Shown: positions 16,975 to 24,650 of the stretch, piece after piece
Numbering within the stretch: the stretch's first letter is position 1
How the letters are laid out: every line of letters begins with the position of its first letter
DNA from: Cyclobacteriaceae bacterium
GTDB lineage: Bacteria > Bacteroidota > Bacteroidia > Cytophagales > Cyclobacteriaceae
Reading direction: 5' to 3'
Assembly (NCBI GenBank): GCA_958296015.1
Contig: CATQIH010000034.1
Location: 124,001-188,000, forward strand
Length of the DNA: 64,000 nucleotides
The notes under the pieces: generated by a model
Database searches by the model: none
Seen by the model: the letters and a program-made list of their open reading frames with translations, nothing else
Told to the model about the DNA's origin: nothing
Position numbers and translations under genes: made by a program

Positions 16975-17301
16975 CTACGAATGCTTTGCAAGGTTAAAGC
17001 GCATGGCAAATGCGATCAAGCTGGTTTGTTGTAAAATCCTATTCTTTATTTGTTCTTTTAGTGCGTTTTTGGTTACCAAATCTATCTTGCGTCCAAAAAT
17101 ACTTTCCAGGTATATTTCTAATGAAAAATATTTCCAACCAATAGGTTTTTCAAATTCAACCAGTAAATCTATATCACTATCTTCATTGTATGAATCATCT
17201 GAGAAAGAACCAAATAACCCAATTTGCTCAACCGAGTAATCTCTATATAAAATCGGCTTTAAGTCGCACAACTTATTCAATATGTCGTTTTTGGTAATCA
17301 T
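16975..17301 (-). CDS. MNT-type nucleotidyltransferase, copy 2 with a replaced C-terminus
   Basis: Started at ATG 17301 (MITKNDILNK), the protein keeps the motif GSFSDDSYNEDSDIDLLVEF. It is nearly identical to copy 1 over about 90 residues. After KNRILQQ it switches to TSLIAFAMRFNLAKHS, which is translated from island repeat DNA, so its true C-terminus has been cut off or replaced. The duplicated DNA spans about 15404-15681 and 17025-17303. No HEPN partner is present. It may still fold, but I regard it as a likely truncated copy. Confidence 0.7.
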   Translation of the reverse strand: MITKNDILNKLCDLKPILYRDYSVEQIGLFGSFSDDSYNEDSDIDLLVEFEKPIGWKYFSLEIYLESIFGRKIDLVTKNALKEQIKNRILQQTSLIAFAMRFNLAKHS

Positions 17302-17346
17302 ACGTTCAAAGATAATAATTTTAAAATCAGCCCAGCCAGTCGGCAT

Positions 17347-17658
17347 TTATAAATGCCCGGTGTAGAGTCGCATGCCGGGCATAGAATATGCGCTCAAGCG
17401 GAACCTATTTCTTTCGAGTAGGTCGTCTATCTCATCTTTATTTTCAATAAGTTGTCCATTAACAATTATTGCCAAACCATCAATTCCCGTATCTCCACCT
17501 TCGCCTATTGTGATTGCATTAATATCAATCGTTTTTGAATAGTCATTTGAAACAATACAATAATTCACAAGTTTTTCAAAGTCTTTAGCATCTCCTTCGG
17601 ACGCTAGTTCTTGACTTTGAAGCAATTCAGTAATTAGGCTTTTAGTTATTCTATCCAT
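17347..17658 (-). pseudogene. N-terminal fragment of an AIPR-family (abortive infection) protein
   Basis: From ATG 17658 the product begins MDRITKSLITELLQSQELAS and contains FEKLVNYCIVS and GGDTGIDGLAIIVNGQLI. These are the opening features of AIPR (abortive phage resistance) proteins, which are normally about 550-700 residues. Here the match ends after DDLLERN and the frame runs on for 18 residues into the repeat seen after other island genes, then stops. Only about 85 residues of the family remain, so it should be non-functional. Confidence 0.65.
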
Positions 17659-17698
17659 GTGTTTGTTTTTATTACCCACAATCATTAGCGCAGCCATG

Positions 17699-18001
17699 TT
17701 ATGGTACGTATTTTTTTAGTTCTTCTGGATTTCGTCTCATGTCCCAAACTACTAAAATCACTATCTCTTCATTATTTGATTCATAGTAGATTTGGTAGTT
17801 ATCCTGCCTTAAAATACGAATCTTTTCATCATTAGTAGGTCTGCCTATTAGTGGATATTCTCGTAGCCTCTCTACGGCTTCTTGTATCTGTCCAGCCAAC
17901 TTCTCACTGTAGGTCTTACTTCCATTCCGCTCTGCATAAAATCCTAAAGTAGCCAGGAAGTCATCTTGTGCTTCTTTTGACCAAACTATTCTTTGAGCCA
18001 T
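17699..18001 (-). CDS. RelE/ParE-family toxin
   Basis: A 100-residue protein with the ParE/RelE pattern: IVWSKEAQDDFLATLGFY at the start, ERLREYPLIGRPT in the middle, and a C-terminal beta-sheet with IRILRQDNYQIYYES and IVILVVWDMRRNPEEL. RelE-type members cut mRNA on the ribosome and ParE-type members poison gyrase; the sequence does not settle which. Its start overlaps the end of the upstream antitoxin-like gene by 16 bases, giving a complete two-gene toxin-antitoxin operon. Confidence 0.88.
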   Translation of the reverse strand: MAQRIVWSKEAQDDFLATLGFYAERNGSKTYSEKLAGQIQEAVERLREYPLIGRPTNDEKIRILRQDNYQIYYESNNEEIVILVVWDMRRNPEELKKYVP

Positions 18002-18219
18002 GCATTAACTTTTTCAAATACTTCTTCCTGAGTAGCTACCTCTCCATTTTCCACTTGATTTCTAGCATTAGCAATCTTTTGTTGCTCAAATTCACTAAGT
18101 TTATAGGGTTGATTTACCACTTTAGAATCGGTGAGTACCTTAATGGCATTTAGGAAAGGTTCATCGTCTATTGTTTGAATACGATGTATAAGTATCTCTC
18201 TTAGTTCAGAAACTAACAT
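17986..18219 (-). CDS. Antitoxin partner of the RelE/ParE toxin
   Basis: The 77-residue acidic protein (MLVSELREILIHRIQTIDDE...) ends in EEVFEKVNAWLKE, a helical tail typical of small antitoxins whose C-terminus wraps the toxin. It precedes and overlaps the toxin gene by 16 bases. The N-terminal half, rich in Ile and Leu, is probably a dimerising domain. I recognise it by context and composition more than by a named family. The unit begins about 70 bases after an attC-like repeat. Confidence 0.8.
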   Translation of the reverse strand: MLVSELREILIHRIQTIDDEPFLNAIKVLTDSKVVNQPYKLSEFEQQKIANARNQVENGEVATQEEVFEKVNAWLKE

Positions 18220-18290
18220 ATTGATGATCGTTTAACTTAATCCTAATATACGAATTATGTAGTAATTTAGTGCTTTTCTTTAATTCTATG

Positions 18291-18514
18291 TGCCATAACG
18301 ATTAGCTATATGCCACAAAATAAACAGATATACGCGGGGCGTCCCATGCCATTATATAAGCGGTTACAAACAATTAATTGGTGTTTGTGGTAGCCGATTG
18401 TGTGTACACCCAAGCAGGCATTTAATTACTTTGCTAAGTTGCGTGTATAAAGGCATTGAAAATGCCCTGTAAGATGAAGAATGCATAGATATGCGCTCAA
18501 GCGAATGTTATGCC
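18291..18514. repeat. attC-like inverted-repeat element, copy A
   Basis: The segment starts TGCCATAAC and ends GTTATGCCC, near-perfect complements. Its left 115 bases closely match the element at 21106-21219, sharing AAACAGATATACG-type core, GGTTACAAACAATTAATTGG and GTAGCCGATTGTGTG. Internal arms GCTATATGCCACAAA and TTTGTGGTAGC pair, and ACAAACAATT pairs with the following AATTGGTGTTTGT. It separates the toxin-antitoxin pair from the nuclease gene. The right part (18483-18503) repeats almost exactly at 17379-17400. Confidence 0.5.
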
Positions 18515-18526
18515 CTGTGATTCCTT

Positions 18527-19366
18527 TTATAGCTTTTCTATCTGTTCCTTTGTTAGTCTGGTAATTCTAGCTATCTTTTCAAACGGGTCGCCGTCCTTCT
18601 TCATTTCTCTCGCAATTTGAATACGCACTTCTTCTCTACCTTCTTTTCTAGCAGTTTCAATTACGCTGTAATTATCTCGATAAACCTTCAGACTTTCTTC
18701 ATATGCTTTCATATCTTCTGAATTTAGTTTTGCTATTTCCGCTTCATTAAATAATTTCTCAAACACTTTCTCCTGTAATTTCTTGGGTCTTTCCTGAAAC
18801 TTGGGCAGATTCTTTAGCACATATAACCATTTGTCAAAATGCGTTACTAATTCCTCTTCCTCTTTCCTAAATTTAGGCATCTCCAGATATATAAACGTCA
18901 ATTTCTCATAAAAGACTTCATAAGTTTGTTTATCAATAAGCTGAATCTCTCGTAAGAATCGCTCTTGCCGACTCTGATCTGGAAAGTTAAAATTCAAGAT
19001 GCCAATAGTGTAAACTGCCTTCAGATAATAATCCCACTCCTTCCCTTTTGGGGCCTGACTTTGAATTGGAAAAGTTGAGTAGAAAATGCTCCTATCTTTG
19101 AAATATTGCTGCTTCACATTTTGCAGCTCTATGATAAACTTCTCTCCCTTCTCATTCTCGCAGTACAAATCAAACACCGCCTTCCGATCTGTTTTTGTAT
19201 TGCCTAAATTTTCGGTATTCAGATAGGTTAGATCCTGAATTCGTTCTCTGTCACCAAGCACCTGATTCAGAAAATCAATTAGTAGTTCTTTGTTGAATTC
19301 CGTTCCAAATAATTTCTTGAATCCGAAATCGGTGAACGGGTTAATATATCTTTCTTTGCTATCCAT
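18527..19366 (-). CDS. Rpn/PDDEXK-family nuclease (recombination-promoting nuclease, 'putative transposase')
   Basis: The 279-residue protein starts MDSKERYINPFTDFGFKKLF, the standard opening of the Rpn/PD-(D/E)XK transposase-like family (PF12784). The nuclease core shows Asp in FDLYCENEKG and the ExQ motif in KFIIELQN near residues 75-85. The C-terminal part is helical and charged, ending LTKEQIEKL. Relatives such as E. coli RpnA cut DNA and raise recombination; many act as phage-defence genes. It lies between two attC-like elements, like a one-gene cassette. Confidence 0.88.
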   Translation of the reverse strand: MDSKERYINPFTDFGFKKLFGTEFNKELLIDFLNQVLGDRERIQDLTYLNTENLGNTKTDRKAVFDLYCENEKGEKFIIELQNVKQQYFKDRSIFYSTFPIQSQAPKGKEWDYYLKAVYTIGILNFNFPDQSRQERFLREIQLIDKQTYEVFYEKLTFIYLEMPKFRKEEEELVTHFDKWLYVLKNLPKFQERPKKLQEKVFEKLFNEAEIAKLNSEDMKAYEESLKVYRDNYSVIETARKEGREEVRIQIAREMKKDGDPFEKIARITRLTKEQIEKL

Positions 19367-19412
19367 AGCACAAAGATAGCCATTTTACGCTTTTCCCCTT
19401 TATTTACATAGG

Positions 19413-19544
19413 GCACAACGTTTATGTGTATGAGCTGTGGCGCGATTCGGCACGAACCTCTCCAAATAAAAACTGGCTTTGGAAAATCCTGTGGATTTTC
19501 CAAATGAGGACAGACCAAGCCATAGCTTATATACTGTGTTGGGC
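19413..19544. repeat. attC-like element between nuclease and kinase genes
   Basis: On the plus strand the 132-base element begins GCACAAC and ends GTTGGGC, which fit the RYYYAAC and GTTRRRY end boxes of integron attC sites apart from one base. Inside, GTGTATGAGCTGTGGC pairs with GCCATAGCTTATAT with one bulge. The centre carries the perfect hairpin GGAAAATCC-TGT-GGATTTTCC (19480-19502 region). It abuts the stop codon of the kinase gene by 8 bases. Confidence 0.5.
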
Positions 19545-19551
19545 AACGTTT

Positions 19552-21090
19552 TTATTCTAATATTTTTTCAGTCATTTGGTCTATTCCTTCAGCTTCTAAT
19601 GTATTCATATGCATATTCCTTATATGCATAGCTCTCATACGTCCAAATTCGTATTCTTCATAAAATTCGGGTACACTAATTGCGTAGTGCTTATTTAATG
19701 GTCGTTCTCCAGATAATCCAGAATCCTCAAACCAAACAACCCACCATTCTCCGTATAAATCTTCTTGGTTTGCTTTTCTCAACAGTAAATTATAACCCAA
19801 ATTTTCTATAGGTGCAGAATTTCTATTAAGCACCATTTGACCAATTAAAACAACATTATCTCTTTCAAGATGGGTAGATTGTGGTGCTTGCATTACAAAG
19901 CCATATTGTCGTTTTTGGTACTGCAACGATGCCTGCTTATGGTCTTTTAATCTTTGTTGAATATTGGAACTTGTATAAAAAGAAATCGTAAAACTCTTAC
20001 CCATAAAACTAATAGTCATTTGGCTTGAATTTTTGCTTATTTGAATTTTAGTCCTCTCAAGACTTTCATTAAGTTCATTTACTCTATTACTAAATTTGTC
20101 AAATAACGAGTTAGTTGAATATTCTAAAAATTTAAGTTCTGAATCAATTTTTTCCTTTTCTTTTTGTCTTTCTAAATCTTTCTTTTGGGTGTCTGAAATC
20201 TTTAGATTTGCTTTATGCAATAATGAATCTATTTTGCTCTCGCTTTTTACCTCTAAATTTTCTGTTAATTTTTCTAAAATCTGTATAATTTCGGTCATTG
20301 ATGAATATCTTTCTTGAGGTCTTTTATTCGTCATTTTAGAAATCATTTCTATTAACCTTACAGGTAAATCGACCCTGAAATTTGAAATATTAGGTAAAGG
20401 CTCATATAAATGTTTATCTCTAAATTCTTTTTCTGTCTTTCCAGTGAATGGTTGTTTTAGAGTTAGGATTTCATAGAATATAATGCCGAGAGAATAAATA
20501 TCCATTGCCCTTGTGTTAGAGTCTAACATCCAACATTCAGGTGCCATATATGGTAATGTTCCAAAACCCTTGAAACTTTTAGTTCTGGTTTTGGCATCAA
20601 TTAGTTTTGCAAGACCGAAATCGCAAATTTGTAAATTTCCATTTTGGTCTAACAGTATATTTTCTGGTTTCAAATCTCTATGAACAACTTTCACGTGAGC
20701 TGTTTCCAAACCATTTGCAAGGTCAATCATTAAGTTGATTGAAATTTGTAAATCAATTATTTCATTTTTAGACAGTAGGTAATCTCTCAAACTCCCGTTT
20801 GAATTAAATGGCATAACACAATAAATATACTTGACATTTTTATTGTCAAATTCACTAAAATACTCTGTGGAAACTATATTTTTATGTTTTAGAGAACTTG
20901 CTACCTCAAATTCTGAAACTAACAATTTGTATTCATCATTATTTTCTATAGGAACAATTTTTATTGCTTTTTGGGAAGTACTATTAGAGTCTTTCGCTGT
21001 GTAGATTTCTCCCATACCGCCTTTCCTAAAAAAATCAATTTCGTAATATTGATTATCTCCCTTTGGTCCTTTTAAATATTCTATGTTCAT
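19552..21090 (-). CDS. Ser/Thr protein kinase with an unrecognised C-terminal domain
   Basis: Residues about 10-275 are a complete eukaryotic-like kinase: glycine loop FFRKGGMGEIYTAKD, catalytic loop VVHRDLKPENILLD near 137, DFGLAKL, and activation-segment end GTLPYMAPE. Residues about 280-350 form a charged coiled coil. The last 160 residues are beta-rich with many aromatics (EWWVVWFEDSG, EEYEFGRMRAMHIRNMHMN) and no membrane segment or known sensor, so the protein is soluble, unlike PASTA-type kinases. AT-rich codon use sets it apart from core genes. It is flanked on both sides by attC-like elements. A defence role is conceivable but unproven. Confidence 0.88.
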   Translation of the reverse strand: MNIEYLKGPKGDNQYYEIDFFRKGGMGEIYTAKDSNSTSQKAIKIVPIENNDEYKLLVSEFEVASSLKHKNIVSTEYFSEFDNKNVKYIYCVMPFNSNGSLRDYLLSKNEIIDLQISINLMIDLANGLETAHVKVVHRDLKPENILLDQNGNLQICDFGLAKLIDAKTRTKSFKGFGTLPYMAPECWMLDSNTRAMDIYSLGIIFYEILTLKQPFTGKTEKEFRDKHLYEPLPNISNFRVDLPVRLIEMISKMTNKRPQERYSSMTEIIQILEKLTENLEVKSESKIDSLLHKANLKISDTQKKDLERQKEKEKIDSELKFLEYSTNSLFDKFSNRVNELNESLERTKIQISKNSSQMTISFMGKSFTISFYTSSNIQQRLKDHKQASLQYQKRQYGFVMQAPQSTHLERDNVVLIGQMVLNRNSAPIENLGYNLLLRKANQEDLYGEWWVVWFEDSGLSGERPLNKHYAISVPEFYEEYEFGRMRAMHIRNMHMNTLEAEGIDQMTEKILE

Positions 21091-21105
21091 TGTTTCTCAA
21101 ATGTT

Positions 21106-21219
21106 GCCCAACGATTGTGTAAACGCCATATGTCGTGTAGCCTACAAAATAAGCAGATATACGTCATCATACAAGCAGTTACAAACAATTATTGGTGTTT
21201 ATGGTAGCCGATTGTGTGG
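21106..21219. repeat. attC-like inverted-repeat element, copy B
   Basis: The element starts GCCCAAC (GTTGGGC when read toward the kinase gene, an exact GTTRRRY box) 15 bases upstream of the kinase start. Its body resembles copy A at 18291: AAGCAGATATACG, GTTACAAACAATTATTGGTG and GTAGCCGATTGTGTG. The right-hand end box is not recognisable, so the element may be decayed. Confidence 0.45.
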
Positions 21220-21419
21220 ATAGTCTAAGTCAAATCTATGGCCTTCCAATGAATGAAGTGCTATCCATCCTTTCACTTTAGCATAAAATGTAAACAAGAT
21301 ATTTACAACAGACCAAACCTCCTCAATTATCTGCACAACAGGTATAAATCTGTCTTCGTAAAAGGTACTATTCTACTTTGAGCTTTCGTAATTCCTGCAC
21401 TTTCTGACATGAGGGTTTA

Positions 21420-21700
21420 TGCGTTTTCTGACGGCAAACTCGTTCAGAAGTAGAAAAGAATGAGTTTCCGGCTGGAAAACTCATTCTTTTCGAAAATAAA
21501 TGATTCTCCTGTCAGGAATATTACATGGACGCGAAGAAAAATGAGTTTCCTGTCTGCTTAGTACTTCCCCCTTACATCAAAATGAGTTTTCCGGCGGAAT
21601 AATGATTTTTTCTTGTTCCCATGTAAGGTTGCCGACGGGAAACTAATTTATTTTTACTAAAGAATGAGTTTTCCGCTGGAAAAATGATTTTTCCATTGCT
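21420..21700. repeat. Run of ATGAGTTTTCCGG repeats with a long hairpin
   Basis: The 600-base gap before the helicase gene contains at least five diverged copies of AATGAGTTT(T)CCGGCGGAAA, near 21459, 21541, 21580, 21635 and 21662. One forms a strong hairpin, AAAAGAATGAGTTT (21454-21467) with AAACTCATTCTTTT (21477-21490). No gene is supported between 21220 and 21819. Confidence 0.6.
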
Positions 21701-21819
21701 CAATATCAGATATTTTCCTTACAACTGATTTTTTGCTGCCCAACTTCGTTTTTTCTGATCGAAACTTGGCAAACAATAGCCCGCACACTAACTTGCCGGT
21801 TGAACAAAGTGGAGAATGT

Positions 21820-24585
21820 ATGCACCTTTTTGAAGAACTGAAACGCAAGCCTGCCTTCGGGCAACCGGAAAAAATACGCGCCAAAGATTTTAGCTTTCTG
21901 CTGGCTTTCGACCAACAGGGTGCTTACCTGGATACCATCGACCAGCAGGGAAATACCATCCATACAGACCACCGGATGTACAATGGCAGCATCCGCGAGG
22001 CGTTGCACATGCTGGAAGAGATACAGAACAAGAACAGCTTTGTCATCGACTGGGAAAATCCGCAGGAACGGGTGTACCTGTCAAATCATGAGACGCTGCT
22101 CTATTTTCTGAAATACTGCGATAATGTGGTAACGGCAGACCATGAGCCGGTGCACTTCGCAGAGGATGAGGGAAGGCTCACCCTGGAGATGACTGCCGAT
22201 GCAGACAACATCCACACACAGCTAACACTACAGCACCACTCAGCCACCATCTCCGAACTGCAACCACTTACCGAGAGCTATCTGCTGGCAAACCAGCGGG
22301 TGTATCCGGTGAAGCCGATGGGCAACAACTTCCAGCAGATCAGCCTGTTTGAGACAACCTTTCGCGTGCATGACCTGGAAAAATTCCTATCCCTGTTCTT
22401 TTCCTTTTTTCAAAACATAGACCTTAATTACAGCGATTATCAGGTGATCTATTCCGAAGAAGAAGTCCACCCGGCTCCCTCTATTATCTTTGAGAAAATT
22501 GACGAGCACCAGTCGCTATATCTGCGCATTGCCCAGGTGCTGCCTGGCTTCGATATCGACTTCCTGGAGCAATATGATGCAGACCGTATTGCTAGGGTCA
22601 ACGAGATGGAGCAAAAGATTATCGTCAAAAAGGTAAACCGCCTCCTGTTTCAGGATTTGCTCAAAGATGTCAGCAGCCTGGTGGGTAGCGTGAGTAAGAG
22701 CAAAAAGAAAGATGCTTTCTTTATGGAAGATAATCTGCTGGTGCTGCCTGATACGCTGGCCAAAGATTTTATACGCAAAAAACTGCCGGTGCTGCTCACC
22801 CAATACACGGTGTATGGCGCAGAGAAGCTGAAGACCTACCAGATCAAAGCAGTGACACCTACGCTGCACGTTTCTTTATCGTCGGGCATTGATTTTCTGG
22901 AAGGCGATGCGCAACTGGACATAGAAGGCGAAAAGTTTTCGTTGTTCGATGCCATTCAGCAATACCGCAAAGACCGCTACATCAAGCTCAACGACGGTAC
23001 GCAGGCCATCATCAATGAAGACTATATCAAGCGGCTGGAGCGTCTTTTCAAAAAGAAGAAGAACAAAGTACAGCTTTCCTTTTTTGACCTGCCTTTTGTG
23101 GAAGACCTGATAGCCGAAAAAGCGGAGCAATCGCCTTTTCAACAGTCCAGAGAAGTGTGGGAAGGCTTTAACAAACTGCAACAGCAGAAAGTAAAGCTCC
23201 CTGCTGTGGAGGCCACCCTTAGGCCATACCAGAAGCAGGGTTACCAGTGGCTGAACTATCTGCATAAGCACCAGCTGGGTGGTTGCCTGGCCGACGATAT
23301 GGGCCTGGGCAAGACCTTGCAAACCATCACGCTACTGTCAGGCATCTATCCCAAAGAAAAGCTGCCTACGCTGATCGTGATGCCCAAAAGCCTACTGTTC
23401 AACTGGTCTGGCGAATTGCAGAAGTTTAATCCTGCTCTTACTTTTTATACCTACTATGCCGACAACAGAGATATGAAGCAAGCCTGCCAGGCGCATGTGA
23501 TCATGACGACCTATGCTACGATGCGCAACGACATTAAACAGTTTAAAGAGCAGGCTTTTTATTATGTGATCCTGGACGAATCGCAAAACATCAAGAACAT
23601 TCAGGCGCAGACTTCCAAGTCTGTGATGCTGTTACAGACAAAACACCGGCTGGCATTGAGCGGCACGCCTATTGAAAACAACCTGTCTGAACTGTACTCG
23701 TTGTTCCGTTTTCTGAACCCTGCCATGTTTGGTTCGGCAGAGGATTTCAACGACTATTATGCCAAGCCTATCCAGCAGGATAATGACAAGGAGGTGGCTA
23801 AAGAACTACGACGCAAGATTTATCCGTTTGTGCTGCGCCGCCTCAAAAAAGACGTGCTGCAAGACCTGCCGGATAAGATAGAAAAGATATTGTATGTGGA
23901 AATGTCGTCTGCTCAGAAGAAACTCTATGAGCAGCGCAGGCAGTATTATTATCATTTCCTCCGCGACCAGATTCAGCAGCAGGGCATTCAGAAATCTCAG
24001 TTCTTTATCTTGCAGGCACTCACCGAGCTTCGGCAAATCGCCACGGTGCCAGAGGCCAAGTCCGACCAGCAGATCACTTCCGCCAAGCGGGAATTGCTGC
24101 ACGAGCAGCTGATGGAAGCCATCGCCAACGGACATAAGTGCCTTATTTTTGTCAATTTCCTCAGTGCCATCGAGAGCATTGGCGAAGACCTCGACCGGAG
24201 CGGGATTGATTTTGTGTCCATGACCGGTGCCACCCGCGACCGGCAGGCACTGGTGGAGCAGTTTCAACAGAACAAAAACTGCAAAGTATTTTTGATGACG
24301 CTCAAGACCGGCGGCACCGGACTCAACCTGACGGCAGCCGACACGGTGTTTATCTATGACCCGTGGTGGAACTATGCCGCAGAAACGCAGGCCATTGACC
24401 GTACGCACCGGATCGGGCAGGACAAAACGGTGTTTAGCTACAAGCTCATAACCCGGGGCACCATTGAAGAAAAAATACTGCTGCTACAGGAAAAGAAAAA
24501 GGCCCTTTTTGACAACATCATCGAGACCGACAGCGCAGCCCTAAAATCATTGGATGAAGCCGACATTGAGTTTGTGCTGGGTTAG
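21820..24585 (+). CDS. SNF2-family DEAD/DEAH-type helicase (SWI2/SNF2 ATPase)
   Basis: I start it at ATG 21820 (MHLFEELKRKP), giving 921 residues; the longer frame begins with TTG. The C-terminal half is a full SNF2 motor: Walker A in DDMGLGKTLQT near residue 493, DEXH-type VILDESQNI near 583, LSGTPIEN, and helicase-C motifs TGGTGLNL and QAIDRTHRIGQ near 857. The N-terminal 450 residues are a divergent region without a recognised domain. Bacterial members translocate on duplex DNA and remodel protein-DNA complexes. A gene of unknown function follows 65 bases later on the same strand and is probably co-transcribed. Confidence 0.92.
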   Translation: MHLFEELKRKPAFGQPEKIRAKDFSFLLAFDQQGAYLDTIDQQGNTIHTDHRMYNGSIREALHMLEEIQNKNSFVIDWENPQERVYLSNHETLLYFLKYCDNVVTADHEPVHFAEDEGRLTLEMTADADNIHTQLTLQHHSATISELQPLTESYLLANQRVYPVKPMGNNFQQISLFETTFRVHDLEKFLSLFFSFFQNIDLNYSDYQVIYSEEEVHPAPSIIFEKIDEHQSLYLRIAQVLPGFDIDFLEQYDADRIARVNEMEQKIIVKKVNRLLFQDLLKDVSSLVGSVSKSKKKDAFFMEDNLLVLPDTLAKDFIRKKLPVLLTQYTVYGAEKLKTYQIKAVTPTLHVSLSSGIDFLEGDAQLDIEGEKFSLFDAIQQYRKDRYIKLNDGTQAIINEDYIKRLERLFKKKKNKVQLSFFDLPFVEDLIAEKAEQSPFQQSREVWEGFNKLQQQKVKLPAVEATLRPYQKQGYQWLNYLHKHQLGGCLADDMGLGKTLQTITLLSGIYPKEKLPTLIVMPKSLLFNWSGELQKFNPALTFYTYYADNRDMKQACQAHVIMTTYATMRNDIKQFKEQAFYYVILDESQNIKNIQAQTSKSVMLLQTKHRLALSGTPIENNLSELYSLFRFLNPAMFGSAEDFNDYYAKPIQQDNDKEVAKELRRKIYPFVLRRLKKDVLQDLPDKIEKILYVEMSSAQKKLYEQRRQYYYHFLRDQIQQQGIQKSQFFILQALTELRQIATVPEAKSDQQITSAKRELLHEQLMEAIANGHKCLIFVNFLSAIESIGEDLDRSGIDFVSMTGATRDRQALVEQFQQNKNCKVFLMTLKTGGTGLNLTAADTVFIYDPWWNYAAETQAIDRTHRIGQDKTVFSYKLITRGTIEEKILLLQEKKKALFDNIIETDSAALKSLDEADIEFVLG

Positions 24586-24650
24586 CACCCTCTTGCTGTT
24601 TTGTAACAATTAAACTTTTATGAATTTTCTTAAACACCCATACATAACCC

